Positions 54,285 through 62,906 of a stretch of 64,000 nt of DNA are shown piece after piece (position 1 is the first letter of the stretch; each line of letters begins with the position of its first letter). A program made the translations under genes and the position numbers. Location: positions 86,521 through 150,520 of the forward strand of contig NZ_JAXMOH010000010.1 of NCBI RefSeq assembly GCF_034670005.1, written 5' to 3'. The notes under the pieces are model-generated. The model was not told where the DNA came from. It did not search any database and saw only the letters and a program-made list of their open reading frames with translations. This DNA comes from Thalassobius sp034670005 (GTDB taxonomy: Bacteria > Pseudomonadota > Alphaproteobacteria > Rhodobacterales > Rhodobacteraceae).

Positions 54285-54641
54285 ATGACCATCAAACGCA
54301 TTCATTCGGGCGGCGAATTCGAAGCCAAGATCGGCTATTGCCGCGCTGTCGTCGCGGGCGGTTTCGTCCATGTGGCGGGCACCGTGGGGCAGGGTGACAC
54401 GGTCGAGGAACAGTGCCGCGCGGCGCTCGACACCATCGGCAAGGCGCTGGAACAGGCGGGGACCTCCTTCGCCAACGCGGTGCGGGTGAACTACTACCTG
54501 CCCGACGCGGCCGAATTCGAACCCTGCTGGCCGATCCTGGCGGCCGCTTTCGGCGACAACCCGCCAGCGGCCACGATGATCGAATGCGGGCTGATTGACC
54601 CGAAATACCGGATCGAAATCGAACTGACTGCGCTGGCCTGA
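54285..54641 (+). CDS. RidA-family protein
   Basis: A 118-residue YjgF/YER057c/UK114 protein. Visible are EAKIGYCRAVVAGGFVHVAG, TVGQGDTVEEQCRAALDTIG, NAVRVNYYLPDAAEFEPCW and the final KYRIEIELTALA, whose Arg is the residue that binds the imine acid in RidA proteins. It may hydrolyse reactive enamines or belong to a divergent Rid subfamily. The start at 54285 has AAGGTG upstream. It is monocistronic between two other units. Confidence 0.88.
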   Translation: MTIKRIHSGGEFEAKIGYCRAVVAGGFVHVAGTVGQGDTVEEQCRAALDTIGKALEQAGTSFANAVRVNYYLPDAAEFEPCWPILAAAFGDNPPAATMIECGLIDPKYRIEIELTALA

Positions 54642-54772
54642 TTGGCGCGTTCGCAGAAACTGCACGGCCCCGGGCAGATCATGCCGGGGGCACCGCGACA
54701 CCGCCCCAGCTACCTACTGGACCTTGCTCCAGAATTAAGCCATACCAAGCCTGAGAAATTGCGGAGAGACTC

Positions 54773-55156
54773 ATGGGCCTTCTGAACACTCTTTTGCGCG
54801 CTGTCACCTGGTGGGACGGTCAAACGCTCAACACCCAGATTTATACCGCCCGCAAAGGCGTGAAAGTGGGTGAAGACGAACAGGGCAACGTGTTCTACCA
54901 GACCCGCGACGGCAAACGCCGTTGGGTCATCTACAATGGCGAAATCGAAGCCAGCCGGGTCAGCCCCGACTGGCATGGCTGGCTGCACCACACCTTCAAG
55001 GAAGCGCCGACTGACCGCCCGATGGCCCACAAGGCTTGGGAAAAACCGCATATGGAAAACCTGACCGGGACCGCGCAGGCTTATGCGCCCGTCGGTTCAA
55101 TCCGTCGCGCCGCGCCAACAAAGCGCAGCGATTACGATGCCTGGTCGCCGGAATAA
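54773..55156 (+). CDS. NADH dehydrogenase accessory subunit (NDUFA12 family)
   Basis: A 127-residue homologue of mitochondrial complex I subunit NDUFA12/B17.2, an accessory subunit found in alphaproteobacteria. Typical stretches are GLLNTLLRAVTWWDGQTLNT, GNVFYQTRDGKRRWVIYNGE, EASRVSPDWHGWLHHTF and WEKPHMENLTGTAQAYAP. No signal peptide or TM. It is followed 10 bases later by mlaD, a pairing typical of this group of bacteria. Confidence 0.92.
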   Translation: MGLLNTLLRAVTWWDGQTLNTQIYTARKGVKVGEDEQGNVFYQTRDGKRRWVIYNGEIEASRVSPDWHGWLHHTFKEAPTDRPMAHKAWEKPHMENLTGTAQAYAPVGSIRRAAPTKRSDYDAWSPE

Positions 55157-55166
55157 GGCTGCAGCA

Positions 55167-55640
55167 ATGTCCACTAACCAAACCGAAGTGGCTGTTGGCG
55201 GCATGGTTCTGGCCGTTGCCATCGGCTTTGTTGTCTATGCCGGGCAGATGACCGGGTTCACCGATCGCAGCAGCGGCTACCCGCTCAGCGCGTCGTTCCG
55301 GTCTCTGGAAGGCATCACCGTAGGCACCGATGTACGCTTGGCGGGGGTCAAAATCGGAACCGTCACCGATATTGCGCTCAACTCGCAGACCTTCCGCGCC
55401 GATACGACATTCAGTATCAAGGACGGGATTGATATTCCCGACGACAGCGCGGTGGTTGTCGCCTCTGAAGGGTTGCTGGGCGGTAATTTCATGGAAATCG
55501 TACCGGGTGGATCGCCGTTCAATCTGACCGCTGGCGACGAAATCGAAGACACCCAAGGGGCGGTATCATTAGTGTCGCTGCTGCTCAAATTCGTATCCAG
55601 CGGTTCCAGCAGCCCGACCGGATCGGGCAGTACGGAATGA
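55167..55640 (+). CDS. mlaD: Outer-membrane lipid asymmetry protein MlaD
   Basis: A 157-residue MCE-domain protein. One N-terminal TM (AVGGMVLAVAIGFVVYAG) anchors it in the inner membrane. The MCE domain has YPLSASFRSLEGITVGTDVR, VRLAGVKIGTVTDIAL and ASEGLLGGNFMEIVPGG. It binds phospholipid for the MlaFEDB transporter; mlaE and mlaF are not adjacent. The start at 55167 gives the proper N-terminus. The end overlaps the DUF2155 gene (ATGA). Confidence 0.92.
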   Translation: MSTNQTEVAVGGMVLAVAIGFVVYAGQMTGFTDRSSGYPLSASFRSLEGITVGTDVRLAGVKIGTVTDIALNSQTFRADTTFSIKDGIDIPDDSAVVVASEGLLGGNFMEIVPGGSPFNLTAGDEIEDTQGAVSLVSLLLKFVSSGSSSPTGSGSTE

Positions 55641-56005
55641 TCCGCTTCCTCTCCGTCCTTGCTCTGTTGACCGCTACCGGACCCGCCCTGTCCGAAGAGG
55701 TCAGCCTGGGTCTTGGCGCAACGCTGCGCGGGCTCGACAAGGTTAATGGTGAGACCACCGATATCGAATTGCAGAATGGCGCGTCGGCGCATTACGGTCG
55801 GCTGACAGTGGAATTGAGAGAATGCCGCTATCCGGTCGGTAATCCGGTCGGCGAAGCCTACGCGTTCCTCACGATTCAGGAAGACGGCAGGGATACACCG
55901 ACATTCCAGGGCTGGATGATGGCATCCGCACCCGCGCTGAACGCGCTGGATAACGCGCGCTACGATGTCTGGGTGTTGCGCTGTAACACCTCCGACGGGG
56001 ACTGA
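55637..56005 (+). CDS. DUF2155 periplasmic protein
   Basis: A 122-residue secreted protein. Signal peptide MIRFLSVLALLTATGPALSE, then the DUF2155 core LRGLDKVNGETTDIELQNGA, YGRLTVELRECRYPVGNP and AFLTIQEDG, ending near NALDNARYDVWVLRC. Two Cys may form a disulfide. Function is unknown; linkage to mlaD suggests the envelope. The 3' end overlaps the convergent aat gene by 46 bases. Confidence 0.88.
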   Translation: MIRFLSVLALLTATGPALSEEVSLGLGATLRGLDKVNGETTDIELQNGASAHYGRLTVELRECRYPVGNPVGEAYAFLTIQEDGRDTPTFQGWMMASAPALNALDNARYDVWVLRCNTSDGD

Positions 56006-56610
56006 GGCAATTCCGGCGCGGTGAAATCCGCATGTCCCTGCAACGCCTCTTCCAATCGTCTGTGATAGTCCGCCCGCGGTATTTCGATTGCCCCCAATGA
56101 TGCCAGATGCGGGGTGATGAACTGGGTGTCGAACAGAATAAATCCGGCCATATTCAGCCGGTCCACCAGATAGGCCAAGGCAATTTTCGACGCATCTGTG
56201 CGGCGCGAAAACATGCTTTCTCCGAAAAACGCCCGCCCCAGAGTGACACCGTAAACCCCGCCGACCAATTCGCCGCCCATCCAGATTTCCAGAGAATGGG
56301 CATGCCCCAGCCGGTGCAGTTGCAGGTACAGATCGTGGATCACGTCGCTGATCCACGTTTCCTCGCGGTCCGCACAGCCGTGCAGCACGCCTTCGAAATC
56401 GGCATTGACCGACACGCCGTAATCGTCCCGCCGCAGGCGCCGGGCCAGAGATCGTGAAATGTGAAACTGGTCCAGAGGGAAGACGCCGCGCAATCTGGGG
56501 TCGACCCAGAATATATCCGGATATTCACGTCCTTCCGACATCGGGAAAACTCCCGACGCATAGGCGTGCAGCAGCAGTTGCGGGGTCAGAAAGGGATCGT
56601 CATCCTTCAC
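55960..56610 (-). CDS. aat: Leucyl/phenylalanyl-tRNA-protein transferase
   Basis: A 216-residue N-end-rule enzyme that adds Leu or Phe to proteins with N-terminal Lys or Arg, for ClpAPS degradation. Signature segments are LLHAYASGVFPMSEGREYPD, FWVDPRLRGVFPLDQFHISR, HSLEIWMGGELVGGVYGVTL, GRAFFGESMFSRRTDASKIA and FILFDTQFITPHLASLGAIE. The start is GTG. It precedes accC on the same strand only in the convergent sense: it ends into DUF2155. Confidence 0.95.
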   Translation of the reverse strand: MKDDDPFLTPQLLLHAYASGVFPMSEGREYPDIFWVDPRLRGVFPLDQFHISRSLARRLRRDDYGVSVNADFEGVLHGCADREETWISDVIHDLYLQLHRLGHAHSLEIWMGGELVGGVYGVTLGRAFFGESMFSRRTDASKIALAYLVDRLNMAGFILFDTQFITPHLASLGAIEIPRADYHRRLEEALQGHADFTAPELPQSPSEVLQRNTQTS

Positions 56611-56637
56611 CGGGAACGCGTCCTGTTCGAAACGAAC

Positions 56638-56660
56638 CGGCGGGCGTCAGGCGCCCGCCG
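56638..56660 (-). terminator. Hairpin downstream of accC
   Basis: A 9-bp GC stem (56638-56646 with 56652-56660) just past the accC stop, read leftward. The T stretch beyond it is short and interrupted, so termination is probable but not clear-cut. It also lies in the short spacer before aat. Confidence 0.5.
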
Positions 56661-56669
56661 CAAAAGGCC

Positions 56670-58016
56670 TTAGCCCAAATTGGTTTCCAGCCAGTGTTCC
56701 AGCCAGTGGATGTTGTAATTGCCGGAATGGATATCTTCTTCCTGCAACAGCGCGTGGAACAGCGGCAGAGTGGTATCAATGCCGTCCACGATCAATTCGC
56801 CCAAAGCGCGGTTCAACCGGCTCAGCGCCTCGGCACGGTCGCGACCATGCACGATCAGCTTGCCGATCAGGCTGTCGTAATAGGGCGGGATCGAATAACC
56901 ATCATACAGCGCCGAATCCATCCGAACACCCAGTCCGCCGGGGGCGTGGAATGCGGTGATCTTGCCCGGGCAGGGCGAGAAATTCGGCAGCTTCTCGGCG
57001 TTGATCCGCACCTCGATCGCATGGCCGTTGATTTCCAGATCGTCCTGAGTGAACGACATCGGCAACCCTTCGGCAACGCGGATCTGTTCGCGCACCAGAT
57101 CGATACCGAAAATGCTTTCGGTGACCGGGTGCTCCACCTGCAGACGGGTGTTCATTTCGATGAAATAGAATTCGCCGTTTTCATAGAGGAACTCGATGGT
57201 ACCAGCGCCGATATAGTTAATCTTGGCCACCGCATCGGCGCAGACCTTGCCGATCCTGGCGCGCTCGTCGGCGCTGATGCTGGGACCCGGCGCCTCTTCG
57301 AAAACCTTCTGGTGGCGGCGTTGCAGCGAACAATCGCGTTCGCCCAGATGCACAGCCTTGCCCTTGCCATCACCAAAAACCTGAATTTCGATATGGCGCG
57401 GCGTGGTCAGGTATTTTTCGATATAGACCTCGTCATTGCCAAAGGCAGCCTTGCCTTCGGCGCGTGCGGTCATGAAGGCGCTTTCCATGTCTGCGGCGGT
57501 CTGGGCCACTTTCATGCCGCGCCCGCCGCCACCGGCAGTGGCCTTGATGATTACCGGATAGCCGATTTCTTCACCGATCCGCTGGGCGTCCTCTAGGGTC
57601 GCAACCCCGCCATCCGATCCGGGCACGCAAGGCACGCCAAGCGCCTTCATCGTGTCCTTGGCGGTGATCTTGTCCCCCATGACTCGGATATGTTCGGCGG
57701 TGGGACCAATGAAGGTGACGCCGTGATCTTCGACGATCTGCACGAAATTGGCATTTTCCGACAAAAAGCCATAGCCGGGATGGATCGCCTGTGCACCGGT
57801 GATTTCGCAGGCTGCAATAATCGCCGGGATCGAAAGATAGCTTTGCGTGCTCGATGGCGGGCCAATGCAGACCGCTTCGTCGGCCATGCGCACATGCATC
57901 GCATCCGCATCGGCGGTGGAATGCACTGCGACCGATTGGATGCCCATTTCGCGGCAGGCCCGGATCACGCGCAGCGCGATCTCGCCCCGGTTGGCAATAA
58001 GGATTTTCTCGAACAT
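56670..58016 (-). CDS. accC: Acetyl-CoA carboxylase, biotin carboxylase subunit
   Basis: A 448-residue ATP-grasp enzyme that carboxylates the biotin on AccB, first step of fatty acid synthesis. ILIANRGEIALRVIRACRE start, HPGYGFLSENANFVQIVEDH, ATP loop KATAGGGGRGMKV, ERDCSLQRRHQKVFEEAPGP, FYFIEMNTRLQVEHPVTE and the closing catalytic region EVRINAE. It follows accB by 10 bases. The start at 58016 gives the standard MFEK N-terminus. Confidence 0.97.
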   Translation of the reverse strand: MFEKILIANRGEIALRVIRACREMGIQSVAVHSTADADAMHVRMADEAVCIGPPSSTQSYLSIPAIIAACEITGAQAIHPGYGFLSENANFVQIVEDHGVTFIGPTAEHIRVMGDKITAKDTMKALGVPCVPGSDGGVATLEDAQRIGEEIGYPVIIKATAGGGGRGMKVAQTAADMESAFMTARAEGKAAFGNDEVYIEKYLTTPRHIEIQVFGDGKGKAVHLGERDCSLQRRHQKVFEEAPGPSISADERARIGKVCADAVAKINYIGAGTIEFLYENGEFYFIEMNTRLQVEHPVTESIFGIDLVREQIRVAEGLPMSFTQDDLEINGHAIEVRINAEKLPNFSPCPGKITAFHAPGGLGVRMDSALYDGYSIPPYYDSLIGKLIVHGRDRAEALSRLNRALGELIVDGIDTTLPLFHALLQEEDIHSGNYNIHWLEHWLETNLG

Positions 58017-58026
58017 CACCCGCGCC

Positions 58027-58512
58027 TTATTCGATGATGACCAGAGGAGCGCCAAATTCCACCGCCGCGCCGTCTTCGACCAGGATGCGTTTGACGGTCC
58101 CGGCCTTGGGGGCGGGAATATGGTTCATGGTTTTCATTGCTTCAATGATCAGCAGGGTGTCGCCTTCGCTGACCTGGCTACCGACCTTGATGAAGCTCGG
58201 CGCGCCCGGTTCGGGTTGCAGATAGACCGACCCGACCATGGGCGACGTGACTGCGCCGGGAAGGTTGGCGGGATCTTCGGACGCGGCGGCTGCATCCGCA
58301 ACCGGGGCTGGTGCCGGTGCGGCTGCCACAGGGGCTGCTGCTGGCGCGGCAACCTGTGCCACGACCTGGCTGGCGCGGCTGACACGGACATTCAGGCTGT
58401 CGTTGTCGCCATATTCGCGCATTACCTCAAGTTCAGTCAGCTCATTTGCCCGCAACAGTTCTGCCAGGGCCTGAATGAAGGCCACGTCGGAGTCATGGTT
58501 TTTCTTTGTCAT
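58027..58512 (-). CDS. accB: Acetyl-CoA carboxylase, biotin carboxyl carrier protein
   Basis: A 161-residue carrier with an N-terminal helical part (VAFIQALAELLRANELTELE), an Ala/Pro-rich flexible linker (about 50-85) and the C-terminal biotinyl domain whose EAMKTMN holds biotinylated Lys127. It also has SPMVGSVYLQPEPGAPSFIK with the family thumb. Cotranscribed with accC. It belongs to the accBC unit, with the carboxyltransferase genes accA/accD elsewhere. Confidence 0.97.
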   Translation of the reverse strand: MTKKNHDSDVAFIQALAELLRANELTELEVMREYGDNDSLNVRVSRASQVVAQVAAPAAAPVAAAPAPAPVADAAAASEDPANLPGAVTSPMVGSVYLQPEPGAPSFIKVGSQVSEGDTLLIIEAMKTMNHIPAPKAGTVKRILVEDGAAVEFGAPLVIIE

Positions 58513-58686
58513 ATAATCCTCGACCGGTTTTCGGTTGGGCGGCTTATTGGCTTGGCCCGGTTCCCCATCTGGCCGTCTTATAGGCTATCCTTGACGGAGC
58601 GGAAAGCGCCCTTGTGTCCGTAAAAATGGGGGTTTCCATGAAAAATTACGAGGGGAAAAACACGATGGCCGCCTCAATCGGCGGAA

Positions 58687-59229
58687 TCACATCGGCATAC
58701 CCGACAGTTTGGCAACCAGTTCGGCCAGTTTCCGGGCTTGAAATTTCTCCAGTAGGCGGGCGCGGTAGACCTCGACGGTGCGGTAGGACAGTTTCAGTTC
58801 CAGACCGATTTCCTTGCTTGTCATGCCGCGGCAGGTCAGGATCGCCACCTCGCGTTCGCGTTGGGTCAGCGCAACAATAGGACGTTCGTCCGACAGATCG
58901 GAAAACGACCAGATGCCGCGCTGGAACGGATCGTCCGGGGTCAGCGATTGTCCCCGCACGCGGCACCAGAACAATACTCCCGATCGCCGTTTCATGATCC
59001 GTTCATCCGAATAGCGTCCGGTTTCCCGCATCGCCGCCAAACCGCGCGCGCCGATGGTTTCGTAATCTTTGGGACTGGCGTAGAATTCTGACAGCGGCAC
59101 GTTGTCAAAACTGTCGGTCGGGCCTTGAAAAATTTCGGCGAATTGTTGGTTGCAACCGCGAATGACGCGGTTTTCCAATATGCACAGCCCGACAGGCGCG
59201 TATTCGAAGCCTAGATTGCTTATCTCCAT
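58687..59229 (-). CDS. PAS-LuxR transcriptional regulator
   Basis: A 180-residue protein with an N-terminal PAS domain (EYAPVGLCILENRVIRGCNQ through RRSGVLFWCRVRGQSL) and a C-terminal LuxR/FixJ helix-turn-helix (TQREREVAILTCRGMTSKEI, then YRTVEVYRARLLEKF). No receiver domain is present. The ATG at 59229 is chosen because it starts the PAS fold; the frame upstream runs antisense into the thiolase gene. The 112-base spacer and divergent layout suggest it controls the thiolase operon. The signal is unknown. Confidence 0.82.
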   Translation of the reverse strand: MEISNLGFEYAPVGLCILENRVIRGCNQQFAEIFQGPTDSFDNVPLSEFYASPKDYETIGARGLAAMRETGRYSDERIMKRRSGVLFWCRVRGQSLTPDDPFQRGIWSFSDLSDERPIVALTQREREVAILTCRGMTSKEIGLELKLSYRTVEVYRARLLEKFQARKLAELVAKLSGMPM

Positions 59230-59341
59230 GCCGCCATCATATGCCGTGAAATCGGTGTCTTGGGAAGGGCCGCGTATTTCTACCAATTGATCATAAAACG
59301 CGCCGATGATTTGCTGCGGCCGAGGAAAATGGGAGAAAGTC

Positions 59342-60502
59342 ATGGTTTGCATTGCAGGATGGGGGCACACCAAATTTGGCCGTCTGAGCGAACAGTCGCT
59401 GGAAGATTTGATTGTCGAAGCCGGGCGCCAGGCGCTGACCAATGCCGGGATCTCGGGTGCGGATGTCGATGGCATGTGGCTGGGGCATTTTAATGCGGGC
59501 ATGGTTGATGACGGCTTTGCCTCGTCGCTGATGCTGGGCATCGACCCGGGGCTCAGGTTCAAACCGGCCACGCGGCTGGAAAATGCCTGTGCTTCTGGAT
59601 CGGCAGCGGTGCACGCAGCGCGGCAGGCGATTCTGGCCGGAGACTGCAAGGTGGCGCTGGTTGTCGGCGTGGAAAAGATGACCCATCTGCCGGGGGCCGA
59701 TGTGACCGCGGCACTTGGTCGGGCAAGTTATCAGAAAGAAGAGGCCGGAACGTCTTTCCCCGGCATTTTTGCGCAATTCGCCCAAGCCTATTTCAAGGAA
59801 TTTGGCGATCATTCCCTGGCATTGGCGAAAATCGCCGCCAAGAACCATGGAAATTCGGTCAACAACCCGCTGGCGCAGCTGCAGAAACCATTGGACCTGG
59901 ATTTCTGCGCGACCGAAAGCGATCGCAACCCGATGATCGCTGCCCCGTTGAAGAAAACCGACTGTTCGCTGGTCTCGGATGGCGCGGCGGCGGTGGTTCT
60001 GGTGGCCGAAGACATGCTGAACGATTTTGACAAGGTGGTGCGGTTCCGCTCCGTGGCGCATGTCAACGACCTGCTGCCAATGTCTGCGCGCAATCTGACT
60101 GATTTCGAAGGTCCGGCACGGGCGATGGCGCTTGCCTATGAGAGGGCTGGCCTTACGGTGGATGATATCGACGTGGCCGAGGTGCATGATTGCTTCACCA
60201 TTGCCGAATTGCTGATCTACGAAGCTATGGGTCTGGCACCCAAGGGGCAGGGAGCTTCGGTTCTGGAAGACGGCAGCGTCTATGCCGGTGGCCGTCTGCC
60301 GGTGAACCTGTCCGGCGGATTGAAGGCCAAGGGCCATCCGGTTGGTGCCACCGGTGTGTCGATGCACGCCTTGATCACGCGTCAATTGACCGGTCAGGCC
60401 GATGCGATGCAGCAACCTGGTGCGGAACTTGGACTGGTGTTTAACATGGGCGGGTCTGGCGTGGCGTCGCACGTGTCGATCCTGGAAACGGTAAAGTCAT
60501 GA
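59342..60502 (+). CDS. Thiolase (acetyl-CoA acetyltransferase, SCP2 type)
   Basis: A 386-residue thiolase-superfamily protein. The nucleophile Cys is in RLENACASGSAAVHAARQAI, the His motifs are DVAEVHDCFTIAE and AKGHPVGATGVS, and the end NMGGSGVASHVSILE lacks the second Cys of standard thiolases, as in SCP2-type members. It may cleave or condense an acyl-CoA. A GGGAG RBS precedes ATG 59342. The stop overlaps the next gene by four bases, so it is the first gene of a three-gene operon. Confidence 0.87.
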   Translation: MVCIAGWGHTKFGRLSEQSLEDLIVEAGRQALTNAGISGADVDGMWLGHFNAGMVDDGFASSLMLGIDPGLRFKPATRLENACASGSAAVHAARQAILAGDCKVALVVGVEKMTHLPGADVTAALGRASYQKEEAGTSFPGIFAQFAQAYFKEFGDHSLALAKIAAKNHGNSVNNPLAQLQKPLDLDFCATESDRNPMIAAPLKKTDCSLVSDGAAAVVLVAEDMLNDFDKVVRFRSVAHVNDLLPMSARNLTDFEGPARAMALAYERAGLTVDDIDVAEVHDCFTIAELLIYEAMGLAPKGQGASVLEDGSVYAGGRLPVNLSGGLKAKGHPVGATGVSMHALITRQLTGQADAMQQPGAELGLVFNMGGSGVASHVSILETVKS

Positions 60503-62016
60503 ATATCGCATGTTGGCTGGAACGAATCGCGCAGATCCATCCCAACCGCCCGGCGCTTCATCTGGGCCGCGATTGCGTGTCCGATTATGGTGATTTCCAC
60601 CGCAAAGCGTTGCAGGTGGCGGGTTGGTTGCGCGACAAGGGCATCGAACCCGGCGACCGGGTGGCATTGTTCATGAAAAACTGCCCCGACTACCTGATCG
60701 CGCAATATGGTGCGTGGTATGCCGGGGCGGCTGTGGTGCCGATCAATGCCAAATTGCACGGCCGCGAAGCCGCGTGGATTATTGAAAACGCCGCCGCCAA
60801 ACTCAGTTTCACTTCTCCCGGTTTGACCGAAGCCTTGGCGCAGGCCGGGGCCGCAGGGAAAACTGTCGATATCGGCTCTTCCGCCTATGCCGGGATATTT
60901 CAGACCGATCCGACCGGCACCCCGGAGCCGCGTGACCCGGCTGACCTGGCGTGGTTATTCTACACCTCCGGCACCACCGGGCGGCCCAAGGGCGTCGTGA
61001 TCGATCACCGGATGCTTATGACCATGTCGCTCAGCTATCTGGCTGATGTCGATCCGGTCGGGGCCGATGACGCAGTGCTATACGCAGCCCCGATGAGCCA
61101 CGGCGCGGGCATCTACAACATGGTGCATGTGCTGATGGGCGCGCGCCATATCTGCCCGCCTTCGGGCGGGTTCGAGGAGGCCGAGATTTTCGATCTCGCC
61201 CGCCATTTCGGCAACGTTCAGATGTTCGCCGCCCCAACCATGGTCAAACGGATGACCCAGATTGCCAGGGCGACCGGCGAAACTGGCGAAGGTCTGCGCA
61301 GCGTGGTCTACGCCGGCGGGCCGATGTACCTGGCCGACATTATCGAGGCGGTCGATCATTTCGGCCCCATTTTCATTCAGATCTACGGTCAGGGAGAGGC
61401 GCCGATGGGGATCACCGCGCTCAGTCGTCACGACGTCGCGGACCGGACCCATCCGCGCTGGAAGGAACGGCTGGCGTCGGTCGGTCGGGCGCAATCGGCG
61501 GTCGAGGTGAAGATTGGGGATGCTGAAGGCCGCGAATTGCCGCGCGGTCAGGCGGGTGAAATCATGGTGCGGTCCGATGTCGTGATGCCGGGCTACTGGC
61601 AGAACCCCGAAGCGACTGAAAAGACGATCCGCGACGATTGGTTGCTGACGGGTGATGTCGGTTTCATGGATGAGGATGGCTATGTCACCATGCAGGACCG
61701 GTCCAAGGACATGATCATTTCGGGCGGCACCAATATTTATCCCCGCGAAGTGGAAGAGGTGCTGTTGACCCACCCTGCGGTGGCCGAGGTCAGCGTCGTC
61801 GGTCGCCCCAACGCCGAATGGGGCGAAGACGTGGTTGCCTTCGTGGTGATGGCCGAGGGGGCAGAGATGGATCAGGCCGCGCTGGACGCGCATTGTCTGG
61901 ATCAGATCGCGCGGTTCAAACGACCCAAGGCGTATTTTACCCTAAATGAGCTGCCCAAAAACAATTACGGCAAGGTTTTGAAAACCGAACTGCGCAAACG
62001 TCTGGAGGAGATATGA
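60499..62016 (+). CDS. Acyl-CoA ligase (AMP-forming)
   Basis: A 505-residue ANL-superfamily enzyme. P-loop YTSGTTGRPKGVVIDH at about residue 155, GQGEAPMGITALSR as the YGxxE-type motif (A5), the hinge YVTMQDRSKDMIISGGTNIY, and the catalytic Lys in LPKNNYGKVLKTELR. It activates a carboxylic acid to its CoA ester. It resembles fatty-acid or aryl-CoA ligases; the acid is unknown. Translationally coupled to the thiolase and to the next dehydrogenase. Confidence 0.9.
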   Translation: MNIACWLERIAQIHPNRPALHLGRDCVSDYGDFHRKALQVAGWLRDKGIEPGDRVALFMKNCPDYLIAQYGAWYAGAAVVPINAKLHGREAAWIIENAAAKLSFTSPGLTEALAQAGAAGKTVDIGSSAYAGIFQTDPTGTPEPRDPADLAWLFYTSGTTGRPKGVVIDHRMLMTMSLSYLADVDPVGADDAVLYAAPMSHGAGIYNMVHVLMGARHICPPSGGFEEAEIFDLARHFGNVQMFAAPTMVKRMTQIARATGETGEGLRSVVYAGGPMYLADIIEAVDHFGPIFIQIYGQGEAPMGITALSRHDVADRTHPRWKERLASVGRAQSAVEVKIGDAEGRELPRGQAGEIMVRSDVVMPGYWQNPEATEKTIRDDWLLTGDVGFMDEDGYVTMQDRSKDMIISGGTNIYPREVEEVLLTHPAVAEVSVVGRPNAEWGEDVVAFVVMAEGAEMDQAALDAHCLDQIARFKRPKAYFTLNELPKNNYGKVLKTELRKRLEEI

Positions 62017-62819
62017 AAATGGATCTTAACGGGAAAACCGCCCTGATCACCGGATCGGTACAGGGGATCGGCCTGGCAATTGCGGAAAGCCTTGCCGAAG
62101 CGGGCGCACGGATCGCGGTGCATGGCATTGCGGGCGATGCACAAATCCACGAGGTCTGCGAACACCTGCGCGCCAAAGGATCGCCACAGGCGGAGTTTTT
62201 CCGCGGCGATCTGCGCCAGCCTGACCAGATCGACGACATGATGGATGCCGTTGAAGCCTGGGGCGGGGCGGATATTTTGGTCAATAACGCGGGTATTCAA
62301 CATACCGCGCCGCTGGCCGAGATGCCGCGCGAAAAATGGGATTCGATTCTGCAGATCAACCTCAGCGCGGCCTTTGCCACTATGCAAAAGGCACTGCCAC
62401 GGATGGCCGGTCGTGGGTATGGCCGGGTGATCAATATCGCCAGCGTACACGGTCTGGTCGCCAGCAAGGACAAAGCGCCCTACGTGGCTGCCAAATTTGG
62501 GTTGGTCGGGCTCAGCCGGGTGGCGGCGCTGGAATATGCCGCCGCAGGGACCAAGGCTCTGGGCGGGGTGACGGTCAACTGTATTTGCCCGGGCTGGACC
62601 GAAACTGCCATTATCGGCCCGCAGGTCGACGCCCGTGCCGCCGCCCATGGCGGCGACCGCGATGCCGGGATTGCCGACCTGTTGTCGGAAAAACAACCCA
62701 GCTTGCGCACCTCCGATCCGTCAGAAATTGGCGCGCTGGCGCTTTGGCTATGTGCCCCGATCGCCCATAATGTGACCGGCACCGCGATTCCCGTCGATGG
62801 TGGCTGGACCGCGCAGTAA
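62013..62819 (+). CDS. Short-chain dehydrogenase, 3-hydroxybutyrate dehydrogenase-like
   Basis: A 268-residue SDR. NAD site TALITGSVQGIGLAIAESLA, NNAGIQHTAPL, catalytic Ser in NIASVHGLVAS, Tyr and Lys in YVAAKFGLVGLSR, and GVTVNCICPGWTET. The sequence resembles D-3-hydroxybutyrate dehydrogenase, which would suit a thiolase/ligase partner set, but other hydroxyacyl substrates are possible. GGAGGAG precedes the ATG (62013 or 62019). It ends the operon. Confidence 0.88.
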   Translation: MKMDLNGKTALITGSVQGIGLAIAESLAEAGARIAVHGIAGDAQIHEVCEHLRAKGSPQAEFFRGDLRQPDQIDDMMDAVEAWGGADILVNNAGIQHTAPLAEMPREKWDSILQINLSAAFATMQKALPRMAGRGYGRVINIASVHGLVASKDKAPYVAAKFGLVGLSRVAALEYAAAGTKALGGVTVNCICPGWTETAIIGPQVDARAAAHGGDRDAGIADLLSEKQPSLRTSDPSEIGALALWLCAPIAHNVTGTAIPVDGGWTAQ

Positions 62820-62906
62820 CGGACTGGCCGGAAGGTGTATATACATTGTATGTGCTTTTGCTGTAGGTTGCTGCCAAATCCTTTGAACTGGTGAGGAAAG
62901 GCAGAG

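Noticed and set aside
59230..59649. N-terminal extension of the PAS-LuxR protein by up to 140 residues
   Set aside because: The extension runs antisense through the thiolase start, and the PAS fold already begins at the chosen ATG.
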